A stretch of DNA of 51,891 nt from Strigomonas culicis (Eukaryota; Euglenozoa; Kinetoplastea; Trypanosomatida; Trypanosomatidae), in NCBI GenBank assembly GCA_000482145.1, contig AUXH01000059.1, positions 1 to 51,891 on the forward strand, in the 5' to 3' direction. Positions 27,639 through 38,135 of the stretch are shown here, piece by piece. The notes below the pieces were generated by a model. The model did not search any database. It was not told where the DNA came from and worked only from the letters and a program-made list of their open reading frames with translations. Position 1 is the stretch's first letter. Each line of letters begins with the position of its first letter. A program made the translations under genes and the position numbers.

Positions 27639-30389
27639 ATGGGTCGATGTTTTCTAGGCACTGCCTTTTCACGCGTGCATGGCGCGCGCGTGTGCATGAG
27701 CGGCTGCACAGGCCTGCTGGGCGGTCACCGCTTCGTCCATGTGCCAGCAGGCGCAGCCCGTCAGACCGTCAAGAAGAAAGCGGTCCCGATGCCCCGCAAA
27801 GGAAAAAGCCCCAACAAACCCCTCGAAGAGCCAAAGAAGGGACACGAAAGTGTGTTCACCGTGCGCAAGGTAGCGCCAGCGAACCTTGTCCTCGAGTACT
27901 ATGGAGAACAGGGCCGAAGGAGGATGAAGTCAACAGAACCGGGTGTGGAGGAGACAGACCAAACAGTACCTCGGCAAGTGGACCCTTCTTCCATGTTGTT
28001 GGACAAGAGTAGTTATCCTCGTGATGCTGCCGAGGATCCACCAACAGCTACCACTGCACCAGACTTCGTATCACATCAGCTCACAGACAGTACAACCGAA
28101 ACGGAGACACGCTTCAACGTTCCGTCCACAGACCCCTGGACGCACCTCACTTCCGAACAGGCAACGGTATTGCGACTGGCGCTCGAAGGAGCCTCCATGT
28201 ACATTGGTGGCAAGGCCGGCACAGGCAAGTCCCACCTGCTCCGTGTCATCAGCACAGAGCTGCGGAACAAAGGCTTGTGTGTGTTGGTCACCGCCTCCAC
28301 AGGTGTCGCCGCGCTGAACATCGATGGCAACACCTTTCACAGCACCTTTCGTGTGCCGGTGCTTGCCCCGGTCGGTGCCTCGCGGGAGAAAGCGGAGGAG
28401 ATGGATGAGACGACGGAGAGCCCATCGCACCGCGACCACCAACGCCACAGCACAGTGCTCTACGACACGCAGGTGCTGGCACAGGCAGACGTGATCATTC
28501 TCGACGAGGTATCCCTGCTGCACGCCGGTTATCTGGAGAGCCTCGACGAGGCCGCGCGCGCCGCCGCAGGAAAGGAGAAGGACAAGTATTTCGGCGGAAT
28601 TCAGATGGTTCTCTCGGGCGACTTTCTGCAGCTGACGGCCTTCGATGGAGCAGCGCAGGGGGTTGGGACGTCCGACCGGTTTGTCTGCCAGCGCGTCGAG
28701 CCTGCTGAGAGCGAACAGGGCTTACGAGAGAATGGTAAGGCTCCGCGTGATGATGCTTGCGGTGCGAATGGGAATGAGTCAGATTCAGAAATGTCCGCTT
28801 CTTCGACTGTAGCCGTGCCAGTGGAGCGTCTCGCTTCACCGTCTTATTACAATCTACCCATGTACAGCAGCTACTGCTTTCACCGCGCCCTGTTGCACGT
28901 GCAGCTGACGAAGTCCGCGCGCCACCAGACGGATCCGGTCTTCCTGAGGGAGCTGAACGAGCTCCGCGTGGGCAGACTGCCGTACCGCTTGTCGCGCTCC
29001 GCCTTTCTGAACCCCTATGACCCGACCGCAATCCGGCTGTTTGCCGTCAAGCACGCGGTGAAGACGTTCAACGACCAGAAGATGCTCGCCCTGCCCGGCA
29101 GGTTTCTCGCGTTCCCCACGGAGGTCGCCCTGCTCGAGCTCACGCGCGGGAACGAGATGGGCTCCGAGCGGATCTCGCACTGGTCGGCCATCACCCTCTT
29201 GCACTTCTTCTTTGCGCACGTCCGGTACCACTTCAACAGCCACGATGCGCATGCCCTCGTGAAGCGTGTCCTGGCGTCCGCGAAGGACGCGTCGCTGGCG
29301 GGGCTGCTGGCAGCTCGCTTCTATGTCTACGTGTGCGCCTGCTCCCCCGTCGTGCACGGCAGCGCCGCGCGCGTGGCGGTGCGCTTCCGCGGCGACACGG
29401 AGAAGCAAGCGCAGCACTGCCACACACAGTTTGTGACCCTCGTGGAGACGTATATGCGGACTCATTTGGCGGGTGCCGTCGACACGAAGCGCACGACAGC
29501 GGTGACGTCCAGTGGCTCGGGCGCGCGGCGCTCCAAAAAGACACGATCGGCTGCGCATGCCGATGCGACGCTGGTGAAGCAGGAGCCCATGACCATGCGC
29601 CAGCTGCTGGCAGCGGTGCTGCCGTCGTGTCAAAAGGAGAAGCCGCACAGCAGCGACCTGCTCCTGCAGAACAAGTACTTGAAGGTGGGGTGCCGCGTGA
29701 TGCTGCTGCGTAACTTGAACCACAAGTACGTGAACGGCTCGCTCGGCACGATCGAGCAGTTTCTGCCGCTGGAGAAGTGCGGGCCGCTGCTGCCGGCCCA
29801 CATGCGCTGCTCGCTTTCCTGGGACTGCGCCATGCTCTACCGCCGCGCCGCCCGAGGCCGCGGTGCGGCGCGCGGTGAAGCTGTGGCCCCTCCGGACGAG
29901 GTGAGCGTCGGCGAGACGCTGCCCATCAGCAAGGACGTGAAGCTGCCCGTCGTTGTGATGGACCGTGGAGGGGAGCGCGTGGCGATCCCGCTCATCAGCC
30001 TCGCCCTGCCCGCCTCCTCGCACGACGGCTTCTTCACACGGCGGCTGAACTGCATGCCGCTGACGCCCGCCTATGCGTTCACGGTGCACAAGATCCAAGG
30101 CCTCACGCTACAGCACCCCGTGCTCTTTGATGCGAAGAATCTCTTCCCCTGCGACCACCTCGTCTACGTCGCCGCGAGTCGCGTGAAGGAGTTCGCGCAG
30201 CTGCGCATGATTAACCTGAACCCACGTATGATTTCGGTACATAAGCCGTCCTTGTATTTTTCGCAACGCCTCCCCACTGCGGACGAAGCAGAGCAAACAT
30301 GGAGGGCGTGGTTCGCCAACAACGAAGATGGAAACAATAAAGACGCATCGCGCTCTTGGTTTCTGCCTAACTGGGCTTCACGGCAGTGA
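27639..30389 (+). CDS. PIF1-family DNA helicase, probably mitochondrial
   Basis: A 916-residue superfamily 1B helicase that would unwind DNA 5' to 3'. Seen directly: Q-like motif DPWTHLTSEQATVLR, Walker A GGKAGTGKS (about 190-198), motif Ia TASTGVAALNIDGNTFHS, Walker B IILDEVS with D289-E290, LSGDFLQL, and the C-terminal pair FTVHKIQGLTL (about 813-823) and VYVAASRV (about 843-850), all hallmarks of PIF1. The first 55 residues are rich in Arg, Ser, Gly and hydrophobics with no acidic residue, typical of a mitochondrial presequence. Trypanosomatids have several PIF1 paralogues, most of them acting on kinetoplast DNA; which one this is cannot be told here. The region between motifs is expanded by low-complexity inserts. 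Confidence 0.92.
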   Translation: MGRCFLGTAFSRVHGARVCMSGCTGLLGGHRFVHVPAGAARQTVKKKAVPMPRKGKSPNKPLEEPKKGHESVFTVRKVAPANLVLEYYGEQGRRRMKSTEPGVEETDQTVPRQVDPSSMLLDKSSYPRDAAEDPPTATTAPDFVSHQLTDSTTETETRFNVPSTDPWTHLTSEQATVLRLALEGASMYIGGKAGTGKSHLLRVISTELRNKGLCVLVTASTGVAALNIDGNTFHSTFRVPVLAPVGASREKAEEMDETTESPSHRDHQRHSTVLYDTQVLAQADVIILDEVSLLHAGYLESLDEAARAAAGKEKDKYFGGIQMVLSGDFLQLTAFDGAAQGVGTSDRFVCQRVEPAESEQGLRENGKAPRDDACGANGNESDSEMSASSTVAVPVERLASPSYYNLPMYSSYCFHRALLHVQLTKSARHQTDPVFLRELNELRVGRLPYRLSRSAFLNPYDPTAIRLFAVKHAVKTFNDQKMLALPGRFLAFPTEVALLELTRGNEMGSERISHWSAITLLHFFFAHVRYHFNSHDAHALVKRVLASAKDASLAGLLAARFYVYVCACSPVVHGSAARVAVRFRGDTEKQAQHCHTQFVTLVETYMRTHLAGAVDTKRTTAVTSSGSGARRSKKTRSAAHADATLVKQEPMTMRQLLAAVLPSCQKEKPHSSDLLLQNKYLKVGCRVMLLRNLNHKYVNGSLGTIEQFLPLEKCGPLLPAHMRCSLSWDCAMLYRRAARGRGAARGEAVAPPDEVSVGETLPISKDVKLPVVVMDRGGERVAIPLISLALPASSHDGFFTRRLNCMPLTPAYAFTVHKIQGLTLQHPVLFDAKNLFPCDHLVYVAASRVKEFAQLRMINLNPRMISVHKPSLYFSQRLPTADEAEQTWRAWFANNEDGNNKDASRSWFLPNWASRQ

Positions 30390-30862
30390 AAGCTCATTCA
30401 TTCTTTTTTTTTTCCTTCTTTTTACCTATTCATTTTTTTTACTACTATGGATTATTCATTCTGCTTTGAACAGATTTCTTTCCTTCAGACAACGTATAGT
30501 TTATGCCTTTTTTCAAGGCTCCCTACAGATTATAAAAACAGGAAAAAAGCCCAAAGCGAAAAAACAAAACATGTGCAGGCACTGATACCGGCACAACGTA
30601 AGCTTCTTCATCCAAACACAGAGGCAGACACTGCCACCTTCAACCTCTCTCTCTCTCCCCCCCTCCTCTCTCTCTCTCTGTGTGTTCTCATGTACATGTA
30701 ACACTTTGAAAAAATTCTTCACTTCCTTCTCCACTTCCGTTTCTCTTGATGTTGTACTATACTGAAAGAAGAAAACTACACTTTCAGTTATTCACGTTCA
30801 AATAAGCTTATCGGTTTTTCATTTTTTTTTCTTTTCCTTCTATAAATAAACAACTAAAAAAG
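30390..30862 (+). other. Spacer; splice AG touching the next ATG
   Basis: About 470 nt. It holds a CT-rich stretch (about 30645-30680) and a final T/C tract (about 30820-30840). The first AG after that final tract is at 30861-30862, immediately before the ATG of the phosphomannose isomerase gene. Confidence 0.55.
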
Positions 30863-32137
30863 ATGTCTGAGAATATTGTGAAACTTGACGCCGGCTTCCA
30901 GAACTACGACTGGGGAAAGGAGGCGAGCACTAGTTTCGTCGCCAAGATGAAGGGCCTGTCCGGGGACACCTCTGGCAAGAACTACGCCGAGCTCTGGGTC
31001 GGCACCCACCCCAGCTGCCCCTCCTACGTGGTCGGCGGCAAGAAGCAGTCTCTGTCGGAGTTCCTCGAGGAGCCGGAGAACCAGAACAAGTTCTTCTCGC
31101 CCGAGCACCAGCGCTCCACCTTCAAGAACACGGTGCCCTTCCTGCTGAAGATCCTGTCCATCCGCACGGCGCTGTCGATCCAGGCCCACCCGTGCAAGTC
31201 GCTCGCGGAGAAGCTCCACAACGACAACCCGGACAAGTACAAGGACCCCAACCACAAGCCGGAGCTCATGTGCGCCCTGACCCCGTTCGAGGCGCTCTGC
31301 TGCTTCCGCATGCTGAAGCAGGTGGTGCAGTTCTTCAAGCACTCGCCGGAGCTCGCGGAGCTCACCAAGGGCCAGGAGATCGCGGCCAAGTGGTGGGACG
31401 GCAAGGAGCCCTTCCCCGCCGCCGACAGCGACGAGGAGCGCGCGGCCCTCAAGGCCATCATGCAGAACCTCTACAATGCTGACAACGCCAAGGTGGTGGA
31501 GCACCTCCGCACGCACCTCGCCAAGGTGAAGGCGACCCAGGTGTACCCGGAGGACGCCCTCTTCGCGCGCATGTACGAGCAGTACCCGGACGACGTCGGC
31601 TGCTGGATGGTGTACCTGCTCAACTACGTGCAGATGACCCCCGGCCAGGCGCTCTTCCTGTCCGACAGCGAGCCGCACGCCTACATCAGCGGCGACGGCG
31701 TGGAGATCATGGCGAGTAGCGACAACGTCGTCCGCGCGGGTCTGACCCCCAAGTGGAAGGATGTGTCGACGCTCATCGAGATGCTCAAGTACGACACGAC
31801 CGGGCTCGCCAGCGCGCGCCACGACTGCAAGTCTCTCGTCAACGCCGGCTTCTGGCAGGTGCAGTACTACCAGCCGCCTTCCCAGTTCCCCGACTTCTCC
31901 CTCTACCGCCTCCAGCACGACAACGAGACGGGCAAGGGCACGGCCACCGTAGAGCTCCCGACCATCGGTCTCGGCTTCTGCCTCAAGGGGAAGGCGAAGG
32001 TGAACGGCGTCCTGGTGAGCGCTGGGGACTGCTTCGCGGTGCCCTACGGCGAGGCGGAGGTGCAGGCCGATGACTCCGAGGCGCTCGTGTTCATCTCCTC
32101 CACCAACGAGTTCAACCGCCCCTACGCGAACATGTAA
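30863..32137 (+). CDS. PMI: Mannose-6-phosphate isomerase (phosphomannose isomerase, type I)
   Basis: A 424-residue zinc enzyme interconverting fructose-6-phosphate and mannose-6-phosphate. It supplies GDP-mannose for the GPI anchors, glycoconjugates and mannan-type storage sugars that trypanosomatids make. Seen directly: N-terminal NYDWGKEAS, AELWVGTHP, the metal-binding QAHP block near residues 107-110, KPELMCAL with its conserved Glu, and EPHAYISGDGVEIMASSDNV with RAGLTPKWKDV, all signatures of type I PMI. The length equals that of known kinetoplastid enzymes. Codon use is the most GC3-biased of the window, suggesting high expression. No targeting signal is visible at the N-terminus, and I see no clear C-terminal peroxisomal tripeptide (it ends YANM). 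Confidence 0.96.
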   Translation: MSENIVKLDAGFQNYDWGKEASTSFVAKMKGLSGDTSGKNYAELWVGTHPSCPSYVVGGKKQSLSEFLEEPENQNKFFSPEHQRSTFKNTVPFLLKILSIRTALSIQAHPCKSLAEKLHNDNPDKYKDPNHKPELMCALTPFEALCCFRMLKQVVQFFKHSPELAELTKGQEIAAKWWDGKEPFPAADSDEERAALKAIMQNLYNADNAKVVEHLRTHLAKVKATQVYPEDALFARMYEQYPDDVGCWMVYLLNYVQMTPGQALFLSDSEPHAYISGDGVEIMASSDNVVRAGLTPKWKDVSTLIEMLKYDTTGLASARHDCKSLVNAGFWQVQYYQPPSQFPDFSLYRLQHDNETGKGTATVELPTIGLGFCLKGKAKVNGVLVSAGDCFAVPYGEAEVQADDSEALVFISSTNEFNRPYANM

Positions 32138-33162
32138 GTCCAGCTGTTCCTCTACGCCACGCCACAGGCAGACTGCATTGCTAACGATAGGATCGCACTG
32201 TCGTGGTGCCCTCTAACACCACTATCTTCACTCCCTTTTTCTTTCTTTCCTTCATTTAATTTTTTTGTAGTTTCTTCTTCTTTTTTTTTGTTTATTTTTT
32301 TATTATATATTCAAAAGAAACATGAATACAAGTGTATTAAAACCCGTTCATTAAAAAAGATTAAAAAATGAATTAATAAGTAAATATACACATCAAATGT
32401 ATACATGTGAAATAAAAACTAACGGAAATTCTATCCATAAAAAAAAATGAATATATATATATATATAAACAAAAGTAAATCAAGAAAAATAATGAGTACG
32501 AGCTCAACAGCAACAAAAAAAAGAGTAAAAGCTAAGAGTCCCGCAGTACTACTAGGGCTCTAGCATTCACAAGTGCACCCTTCACTCCCTATACCCATTT
32601 ATATATACATAAACGTTTTTTTCTTCTGAGTTATTATTCAAAAAAAAAAAAGGATCTCTTCTCTCTTTTGAATTAAACACTTAAATCGTTGGTGACATTA
32701 ACTCCGACGTCTGTCTTTCATTGCCAAAACGAAAAAGATGCTTTATAGTTCTTCAGTATTGTTACATGCATTGGTTGCATTGCTACCGATGAATCATTAG
32801 AATAATTAAAAGAATGCTATGTTACCTAAAAGAAGTGGTTTTATATTGGTGGTTCTCTTACACTCATTTTTTTCTCTCATTTATGTATCGCCCCTAGTTT
32901 GTGTTTTACAAAAAAATACTCTTTGGTGTCAGCTTTCCATTAGATCGAAGTTGCTTTTTTTTTTTCTTGACGATATCCTACAAGGACTTCTACTCTTCTT
33001 ATATATGCGTGATTGCGGTTTTTTTGTTTAACAGAAATCTGTGAGTTGTATCTCTCTCTTTTTGTCTTCGTGAGTTGGTTTTATTCTTTTTTTTTTTTGC
33101 TTCCCTACCTCTTCCACAAATTTAGTGCTACTTCCACTACCGCGACGCTTTTGCACGCAAGG
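32138..33162 (+). other. Longest spacer, with an A-rich block and AT repeat
   Basis: About 1 kb. T-rich near the PMI gene, then switching to an A-rich block (about 32290-32530) that contains an (AT)n run at about 32451-32467, then T-rich again. The final pyrimidine tract (about 33085-33115) leads to AG at 33123-33124, the likely acceptor for the ArfGAP gene. No gene or structured RNA was recognised on either strand. Confidence 0.55.
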
Positions 33163-34545
33163 ATGCACAATGGTTTGAAAGGAGCAAAAGACCACCAACA
33201 AAGTGTTCTGAGGCGCTTGGTAGAGGTCATGCAGCGGCCAGAGAATACGGAGTGTATGGACTGCACAAGCCCGAACCCGTCGTGGGCGAGTATCAACATT
33301 GGCATTTTTGTGTGCATACGTTGTAGCGGTCTGCACCGCCAGCTGGGGGTGCAGGTGAGCCGTGTGAAGAGCTGCACCATGGACCTATGGGAAGAGGAGC
33401 AGGTCGAGGTCATGGAAAAGATGGGCAACCGCCGCGCGAGGCTCATCTACGAGGGCAAAATGCCAGCGACCTACATGAAGCCAGGTCCCCGCGCCGCTAC
33501 GGCGCTCATGCTTCAGCTTATCATGGACAAGTACAAGCAAAGAAAGTACTACCGCTGTCCCGAAACAATCCCTCGAGATGTGCTCGACGGCCTTGTGAAC
33601 GCGGAGACGCTGATGGCAAACAAAGAGGGCAACTCTAGCTCCTCCCCCAACCTCTCATGGAGCCAGCGTCATGACAGCAGTGCAGCCGCGCGGGCGAACT
33701 GCTACCTCGACGAGAAGAAGACACAGTCTGTCATGAACTGGTTGCAGGGCACAAGTATGGCGAAGCCAGTGGACAAGGACAGCCACTGCAACAGCGCCAC
33801 GTGCCAGACCAAGAGCCTCACCAACAAGGCGGACAAGGAAACCTCTACAGACGATAAGCATCCGGTGACCCCCAAACGGAACACTGCGATGGCTCAAATG
33901 CCGGTCATGCTCGTTGTACAGCGACGCAGCGGCGGGTCGACACCGCTCTCGACACCGAAGGAACGGATGTGTGCACCGCCAGAGGAGCGTTCTCTCCTTC
34001 CGGAACGCACGAACTCCTTGTCCACCCCGCTGCCTGCGCAGCGCTCGCTCTGCCACCGCGACCCCGAGGAGTCCATCAAGACGGCTGGGTCGACGTGGCC
34101 CAACTGCACCGCGCAGCGCGCCTCCGTCGTGTGTTCGCACACCAACCACAGGCGTGCAGCGGACATGGAAGAAGACCTCCTCACGTATCATTCGAATAAC
34201 GCCTCCTTCTCGCGCATCGTGCCCACGCGCGACAACTCGCTCGGTCATGTACCATCCGGATTGCAGGGTAGTCCACTTGCTGCCCCGCAGCACCCGTCCC
34301 CGTGTATGCTCTCCCCTCTGGCTAGTTGGCAGCATGCAGATAACGTCCTCTCGGAGCGCGTGCGAGCACCGTCTCTGCACACGTCCGAGCTACCGCACGA
34401 TATGGGGCCAAATGTGCCAGGGCTGCAAGGCAGTGAATTGCGTGTACACCACTCTGAGGCACTGGCGCCCCCTCGTGCACAGGACATCCCAGCGGCGTCG
34501 CATCGCTCGCACTCGCTGCAGCTCGTGTCACCCTCTTTCGAATAG
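33163..34545 (+). CDS. ArfGAP domain protein
   Basis: A 460-residue protein whose first 130 residues form an Arf GTPase-activating domain. The C4 zinc finger is C31-x2-C34-x16-C51-x2-C54 and is followed by the catalytic arginine in CSGLHRQLGV (R59), then VSRVKSCTMDLW as in other ArfGAPs. The enzyme would switch off Arf-type GTPases in vesicle traffic at the Golgi or endosomes. The remaining 330 residues are Ser/Pro/Thr-rich and disordered, with no second domain visible; they may bind coat or cargo. The start is the first ATG after the splice acceptor about 40 nt upstream. Confidence 0.92.
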   Translation: MHNGLKGAKDHQQSVLRRLVEVMQRPENTECMDCTSPNPSWASINIGIFVCIRCSGLHRQLGVQVSRVKSCTMDLWEEEQVEVMEKMGNRRARLIYEGKMPATYMKPGPRAATALMLQLIMDKYKQRKYYRCPETIPRDVLDGLVNAETLMANKEGNSSSSPNLSWSQRHDSSAAARANCYLDEKKTQSVMNWLQGTSMAKPVDKDSHCNSATCQTKSLTNKADKETSTDDKHPVTPKRNTAMAQMPVMLVVQRRSGGSTPLSTPKERMCAPPEERSLLPERTNSLSTPLPAQRSLCHRDPEESIKTAGSTWPNCTAQRASVVCSHTNHRRAADMEEDLLTYHSNNASFSRIVPTRDNSLGHVPSGLQGSPLAAPQHPSPCMLSPLASWQHADNVLSERVRAPSLHTSELPHDMGPNVPGLQGSELRVHHSEALAPPRAQDIPAASHRSHSLQLVSPSFE

Positions 34546-34880
34546 CCCACTTCACTACACGGTATGTACTGTTTTGTATAAAAATATCACTTTTCTCTCT
34601 TCTGCATATACTCCTTCTCTATCCTATTCCTCCTTTGGCGTGGTGGATCTGCGGCTGTCTGTTCTCTGCTAACCAGTTGCCTGCGTGTGACGGAAGATAT
34701 ATGTACCGTTATCCGGCTTCTTCTCTTCTCTCTCACTCCGATTCTTCGTCATGTGTTGTGTTCAGTTCTTAGCATTTGCTGTCAGTTTTCCTGTTCCGAC
34801 TACGTGAAGAATCGTATCGAATAGGAGAATATATATCTTTTTTTTTCTCATACACATACACTGTAAAAAAAAAAAAAACG
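34546..34880 (+). other. Spacer
   Basis: About 335 nt. The C/T-rich stretch at about 34710-34762 with AGs at about 34763-34764 and 34769-34770 is the likely acceptor region. A second T tract and an A14 run sit just before the next ATG with no AG between them, so the upstream acceptor is preferred. Confidence 0.5.
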
Positions 34881-37400
34881 ATGCCGCCCAAACAACGTAC
34901 TTCCACTATTTCCACTGGTAGCAACGACAGTGGTCGAGGCGCACGGAGGCTGTCCAATACTAGCAACCGCCGCCCCTCCCTTCTCGCGGGGAAGGACAAC
35001 GGTGGGGGTGGCAGCACCCGCACTCGCTCGCCCATCATGTGGGGCTGCGTGGCCGACACGTACATCTACGCCGGCCCCTTGGGGGAGCCAGTGGGGGCTG
35101 TCCCCGCGGGTGCAGTGGTGACGGAGAACCAACGCTATCAGGACCCTTACGCCAACTGGTGGGTCAGCACGCGGGCGACGGACGGCAGACCGGTATGGCT
35201 GTCGATTGCGGACGCAAGCACGCCGCTGAAGGACCTGGCGAAAGGCACGCAGCGAACCCTCATGTGGAAGCGCGTCTTTGACGCTCGCTCCACCCTTGCG
35301 GACATGCAGACGGTGCAGCGCGACGATGATGCGGCAATCAAGTTTGAGCGGTATCTCTTCAAGGACGAGCGCATGAATAGTGGCGTTCATGTGGAGGAGC
35401 TGACGAATGAGGAGAAGTCCAACATCCCAGCACAGATTGACCTCTTCACGTATTACTGGGACCGCATTGCCATCAACTCAAAGGAAAGCATGGCGAAGAA
35501 CTGGAACCTGCGCTATCAGGTGGCCATTGAGAATCTGCTGTATAACAAGAAGGTGTCGAACAGCAAAGCGGAAGAGGAGCTGCATCAACTGAAGGCGGAG
35601 TTTGAGGGGGTGGCGCAGGAGTTGGCGGCCACGGTACTGGGCGAGCTGGTGCAGTCGGCGGCCCAACGAAGGGTATCCGCGCATCCCACGCACACCAACT
35701 ATTTCTACGAAAGTGACGGCATGTTGCTGCAGCTGTGCATTGACAAGAGCTCCGGTGTCTATGGCGGTGACTCTAACGCCCAGAAGATTGCCTCGCGCAC
35801 GTTTCAGAGTCAACAGTTGCTCTCGTCGGAGGGTCCCCGGCACCTGCTGTACGTCCCCCTCATGACCCGCATCAAGTTCGCTGGTCACGTCTTTTTGGCC
35901 ACGGCGATCCCTCCTGTGAACCGCAAGGGGTGCCTGTACGCGATGCCCGCGAGCGGGGCGGAGCCTCTTGATACCCCCGCGGTCGTCATGCACGCGCTGC
36001 GGGCGCTGACTGAGGCGCTCAACCTAAAGCCCCACGAGGTGCTCGTCTCGGAGAACCCGGAGAAGCGGTGGAAGACAGCACTGCCTGTCGACATGGAGGT
36101 GTATGTGGGCCGCGACCGCCGCATGTATCTCGTCAACGGAGGCCGTCTGCTGCCGACTGTGCTGCCGCTGACCACGGAGGCGGTCCGAAAGCAGCGCACG
36201 TCGGTCGTCTCTTCCTCCTCGCCGAAATCGGTGAACCCGCTCGTGGCCCAGCTGCTGCTCCGGCGCCTGCGGCCGGAGCTGCTGCTGGGTGCCACGGAGG
36301 CGATCAACGTCGATGTGGGGGTGGACAACTGCCACTCCAGTGAGGACATCGAGGGCGCCCTGAAGCTCAGCGAGTACCTCCGCGGCGACGGGCCGACCGC
36401 GGTCGCCGGGCAGCTGGGCTTTCACTTCCCCGTCAACGCCCCTCCGCTGCCCTCCGTACCGTGCACCCTGTGCGAGGCGTCCATTGACAACGAGCTGCGC
36501 TTTCTCTGCTGCCGCAGCCCGTCGCACTGCTGCCAGATATGCCCCAACTGCTTCACGAAGCGCATGTACGAGGCGCTGGCGAAGGAGCAGGCGGCACGGG
36601 CCGCAGCGGCGGCGGCGCCAGACGCAGCGGGCGCGGCGGCACTCCCGCTGCCGGCGGCGGACAACCACCCGACGCCGCTAGCAGACTTCTCCGACGCGGT
36701 GCGCTGCGGTGGCGGTGCGCGGCGCTGGCCGCTACTCGGCCCGTCCGTGACCGCCCTCATGCACGCGAACGGGGTGAACATGTCGCATCTGCCGTACGTG
36801 TACTACCGCCTTCCGGCCGCGTCGCGCTTTGCGGTGAAGCACTTTGTCGAGGTCGAGCTCATCGCGCGAGCGGCGACGCGCCTCCTCCACACCTACCTGC
36901 GGCGGTGCAGCACGTCGATCGAATGCGCAAAGGAAGTCGAAAAGCTGTGGGTGCCGCTGCTCCAGCAAAACTCGCCCCAGGCGGTGAAGCTGTGGGCGAA
37001 GGAGCTGGGCCCTGAAATCGAGAAGTGCTTCCCCGCCCTGTCGGAGCCCTTTGACACGAGCCGGCTGCCGACGGAGCTGCTCGTGGAGCGGCTGCAGGCG
37101 CTCTCCGGGGTGCACCTGACGGCGGCCAGTGCGGCTTCCTTCACGGTGGACCCGAAGAACCCGTTCCTGGAGATCGAAGCCATCGTCCCGCAGATCAAGT
37201 CCTGCATTGTGCCCCACTTGGACATGAAGAAGGTGCTGGCGAAGGCGGACTTTCCGGAGGAGGTGGATCGCGATACAACCAAGTTTGATATGGGCTCCAT
37301 CTTAGAGAAGATGCTGCTCTTCTGGATCGGTTACGCTCCCAAGGACAGTGAGGAAGCACTGCAACCCTTTTACCTGGCGGACGTGGCCACGGTGCAGTAG
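34881..37400 (+). CDS. Large protein with SH3-like, CLU-like and Cys-rich segments
   Basis: An 839-residue protein starting at MPPKQRTST after a run of A's. Visible parts, in order: a basic Ser-rich tail; a probable SH3-like barrel (about 52-115: MWGCVADTYIYAGPLGEPVG, ending with WWVSTRATDG and VWLSIAD); a helical section; a segment near 330-430 that resembles the CLU domain of Clu/TIF31 proteins, chiefly DMEVYVGRDRRMYLVNGGRLLP against the family pattern 'DiEgH.G.D.RyYllD..R..P'; a Cys-rich finger near 518-556 (CTLCEAS, then FLCCRSP, CCQICPNC); and a helical C-terminus. CLU proteins bind mRNA and affect mitochondrial distribution, but this match is partial and I offer it as a lead. Confidence 0.7.
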   Translation: MPPKQRTSTISTGSNDSGRGARRLSNTSNRRPSLLAGKDNGGGGSTRTRSPIMWGCVADTYIYAGPLGEPVGAVPAGAVVTENQRYQDPYANWWVSTRATDGRPVWLSIADASTPLKDLAKGTQRTLMWKRVFDARSTLADMQTVQRDDDAAIKFERYLFKDERMNSGVHVEELTNEEKSNIPAQIDLFTYYWDRIAINSKESMAKNWNLRYQVAIENLLYNKKVSNSKAEEELHQLKAEFEGVAQELAATVLGELVQSAAQRRVSAHPTHTNYFYESDGMLLQLCIDKSSGVYGGDSNAQKIASRTFQSQQLLSSEGPRHLLYVPLMTRIKFAGHVFLATAIPPVNRKGCLYAMPASGAEPLDTPAVVMHALRALTEALNLKPHEVLVSENPEKRWKTALPVDMEVYVGRDRRMYLVNGGRLLPTVLPLTTEAVRKQRTSVVSSSSPKSVNPLVAQLLLRRLRPELLLGATEAINVDVGVDNCHSSEDIEGALKLSEYLRGDGPTAVAGQLGFHFPVNAPPLPSVPCTLCEASIDNELRFLCCRSPSHCCQICPNCFTKRMYEALAKEQAARAAAAAAPDAAGAAALPLPAADNHPTPLADFSDAVRCGGGARRWPLLGPSVTALMHANGVNMSHLPYVYYRLPAASRFAVKHFVEVELIARAATRLLHTYLRRCSTSIECAKEVEKLWVPLLQQNSPQAVKLWAKELGPEIEKCFPALSEPFDTSRLPTELLVERLQALSGVHLTAASAASFTVDPKNPFLEIEAIVPQIKSCIVPHLDMKKVLAKADFPEEVDRDTTKFDMGSILEKMLLFWIGYAPKDSEEALQPFYLADVATVQ

Positions 37401-38135
37401 AGGATAATGGTATCCCTTTTCTTTCTTGTTTATACTGTTTTGTTGCTTTCTAGAAGGAGAAGTCTATTGTTCTCACCCCTTCTTGTTTTATTTCTTCTTT
37501 TCTGTTTGTCTGTTTGTTTGTTTCTGGGTTAAGACAATCACGCTTCTGTCTTCTTCCACGATGTACTCATCCCCTACCCCATCCACTCTTCAACAAAAAT
37601 AATAAAGATATCGCGACGAACGCCTACATAGTCTACTAGATGAAAAAGAACAATAATACCAAGAACATGAAGAAAAAAAACGTATACCACTGACAAGACA
37701 AGCGTTTTGCAATAAAGAGCAAACCCACCGGGAAATTTGCTTTTGTCCGTAGAATCTAAGTACCATGTTCACTCAAACTGTGTCTTATATGTTACACGAC
37801 ATTGCGTTGATGTAGACAGTCTGCACTCGGTGTACCTTCCGGCTCCATTCACTGATTCTCTTTTCTTTCTTCGTAAAGTTGATCACTTTCCATTTCCCAG
37901 ATCACTAGTTTTTCACTTTTTCTTTTGATAGACTTATTTTCACTCTTTTGTTTTTTTTCTAACACTCCTTCTTGGATAAATACAGACCAAAGATTCACAC
38001 CTAGATTCAGTATAAACTAGATTCTGTGTATATATCTATTTATCTATACATATATCTTAGCTACGCGTATATAGTGGTTTCCACCCGTATTCGCCATTTC
38101 CTTCTCTCTTCTCGTTAACCCCTCCTCTCGAATCC
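37401..38135 (+). other. Spacer with A-rich block
   Basis: About 735 nt. T-rich at both ends, with an A-rich block at about 37590-37700. AGs at about 37930-37931 and beyond follow T/C tracts and are acceptor candidates. No gene seen. Confidence 0.5.
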
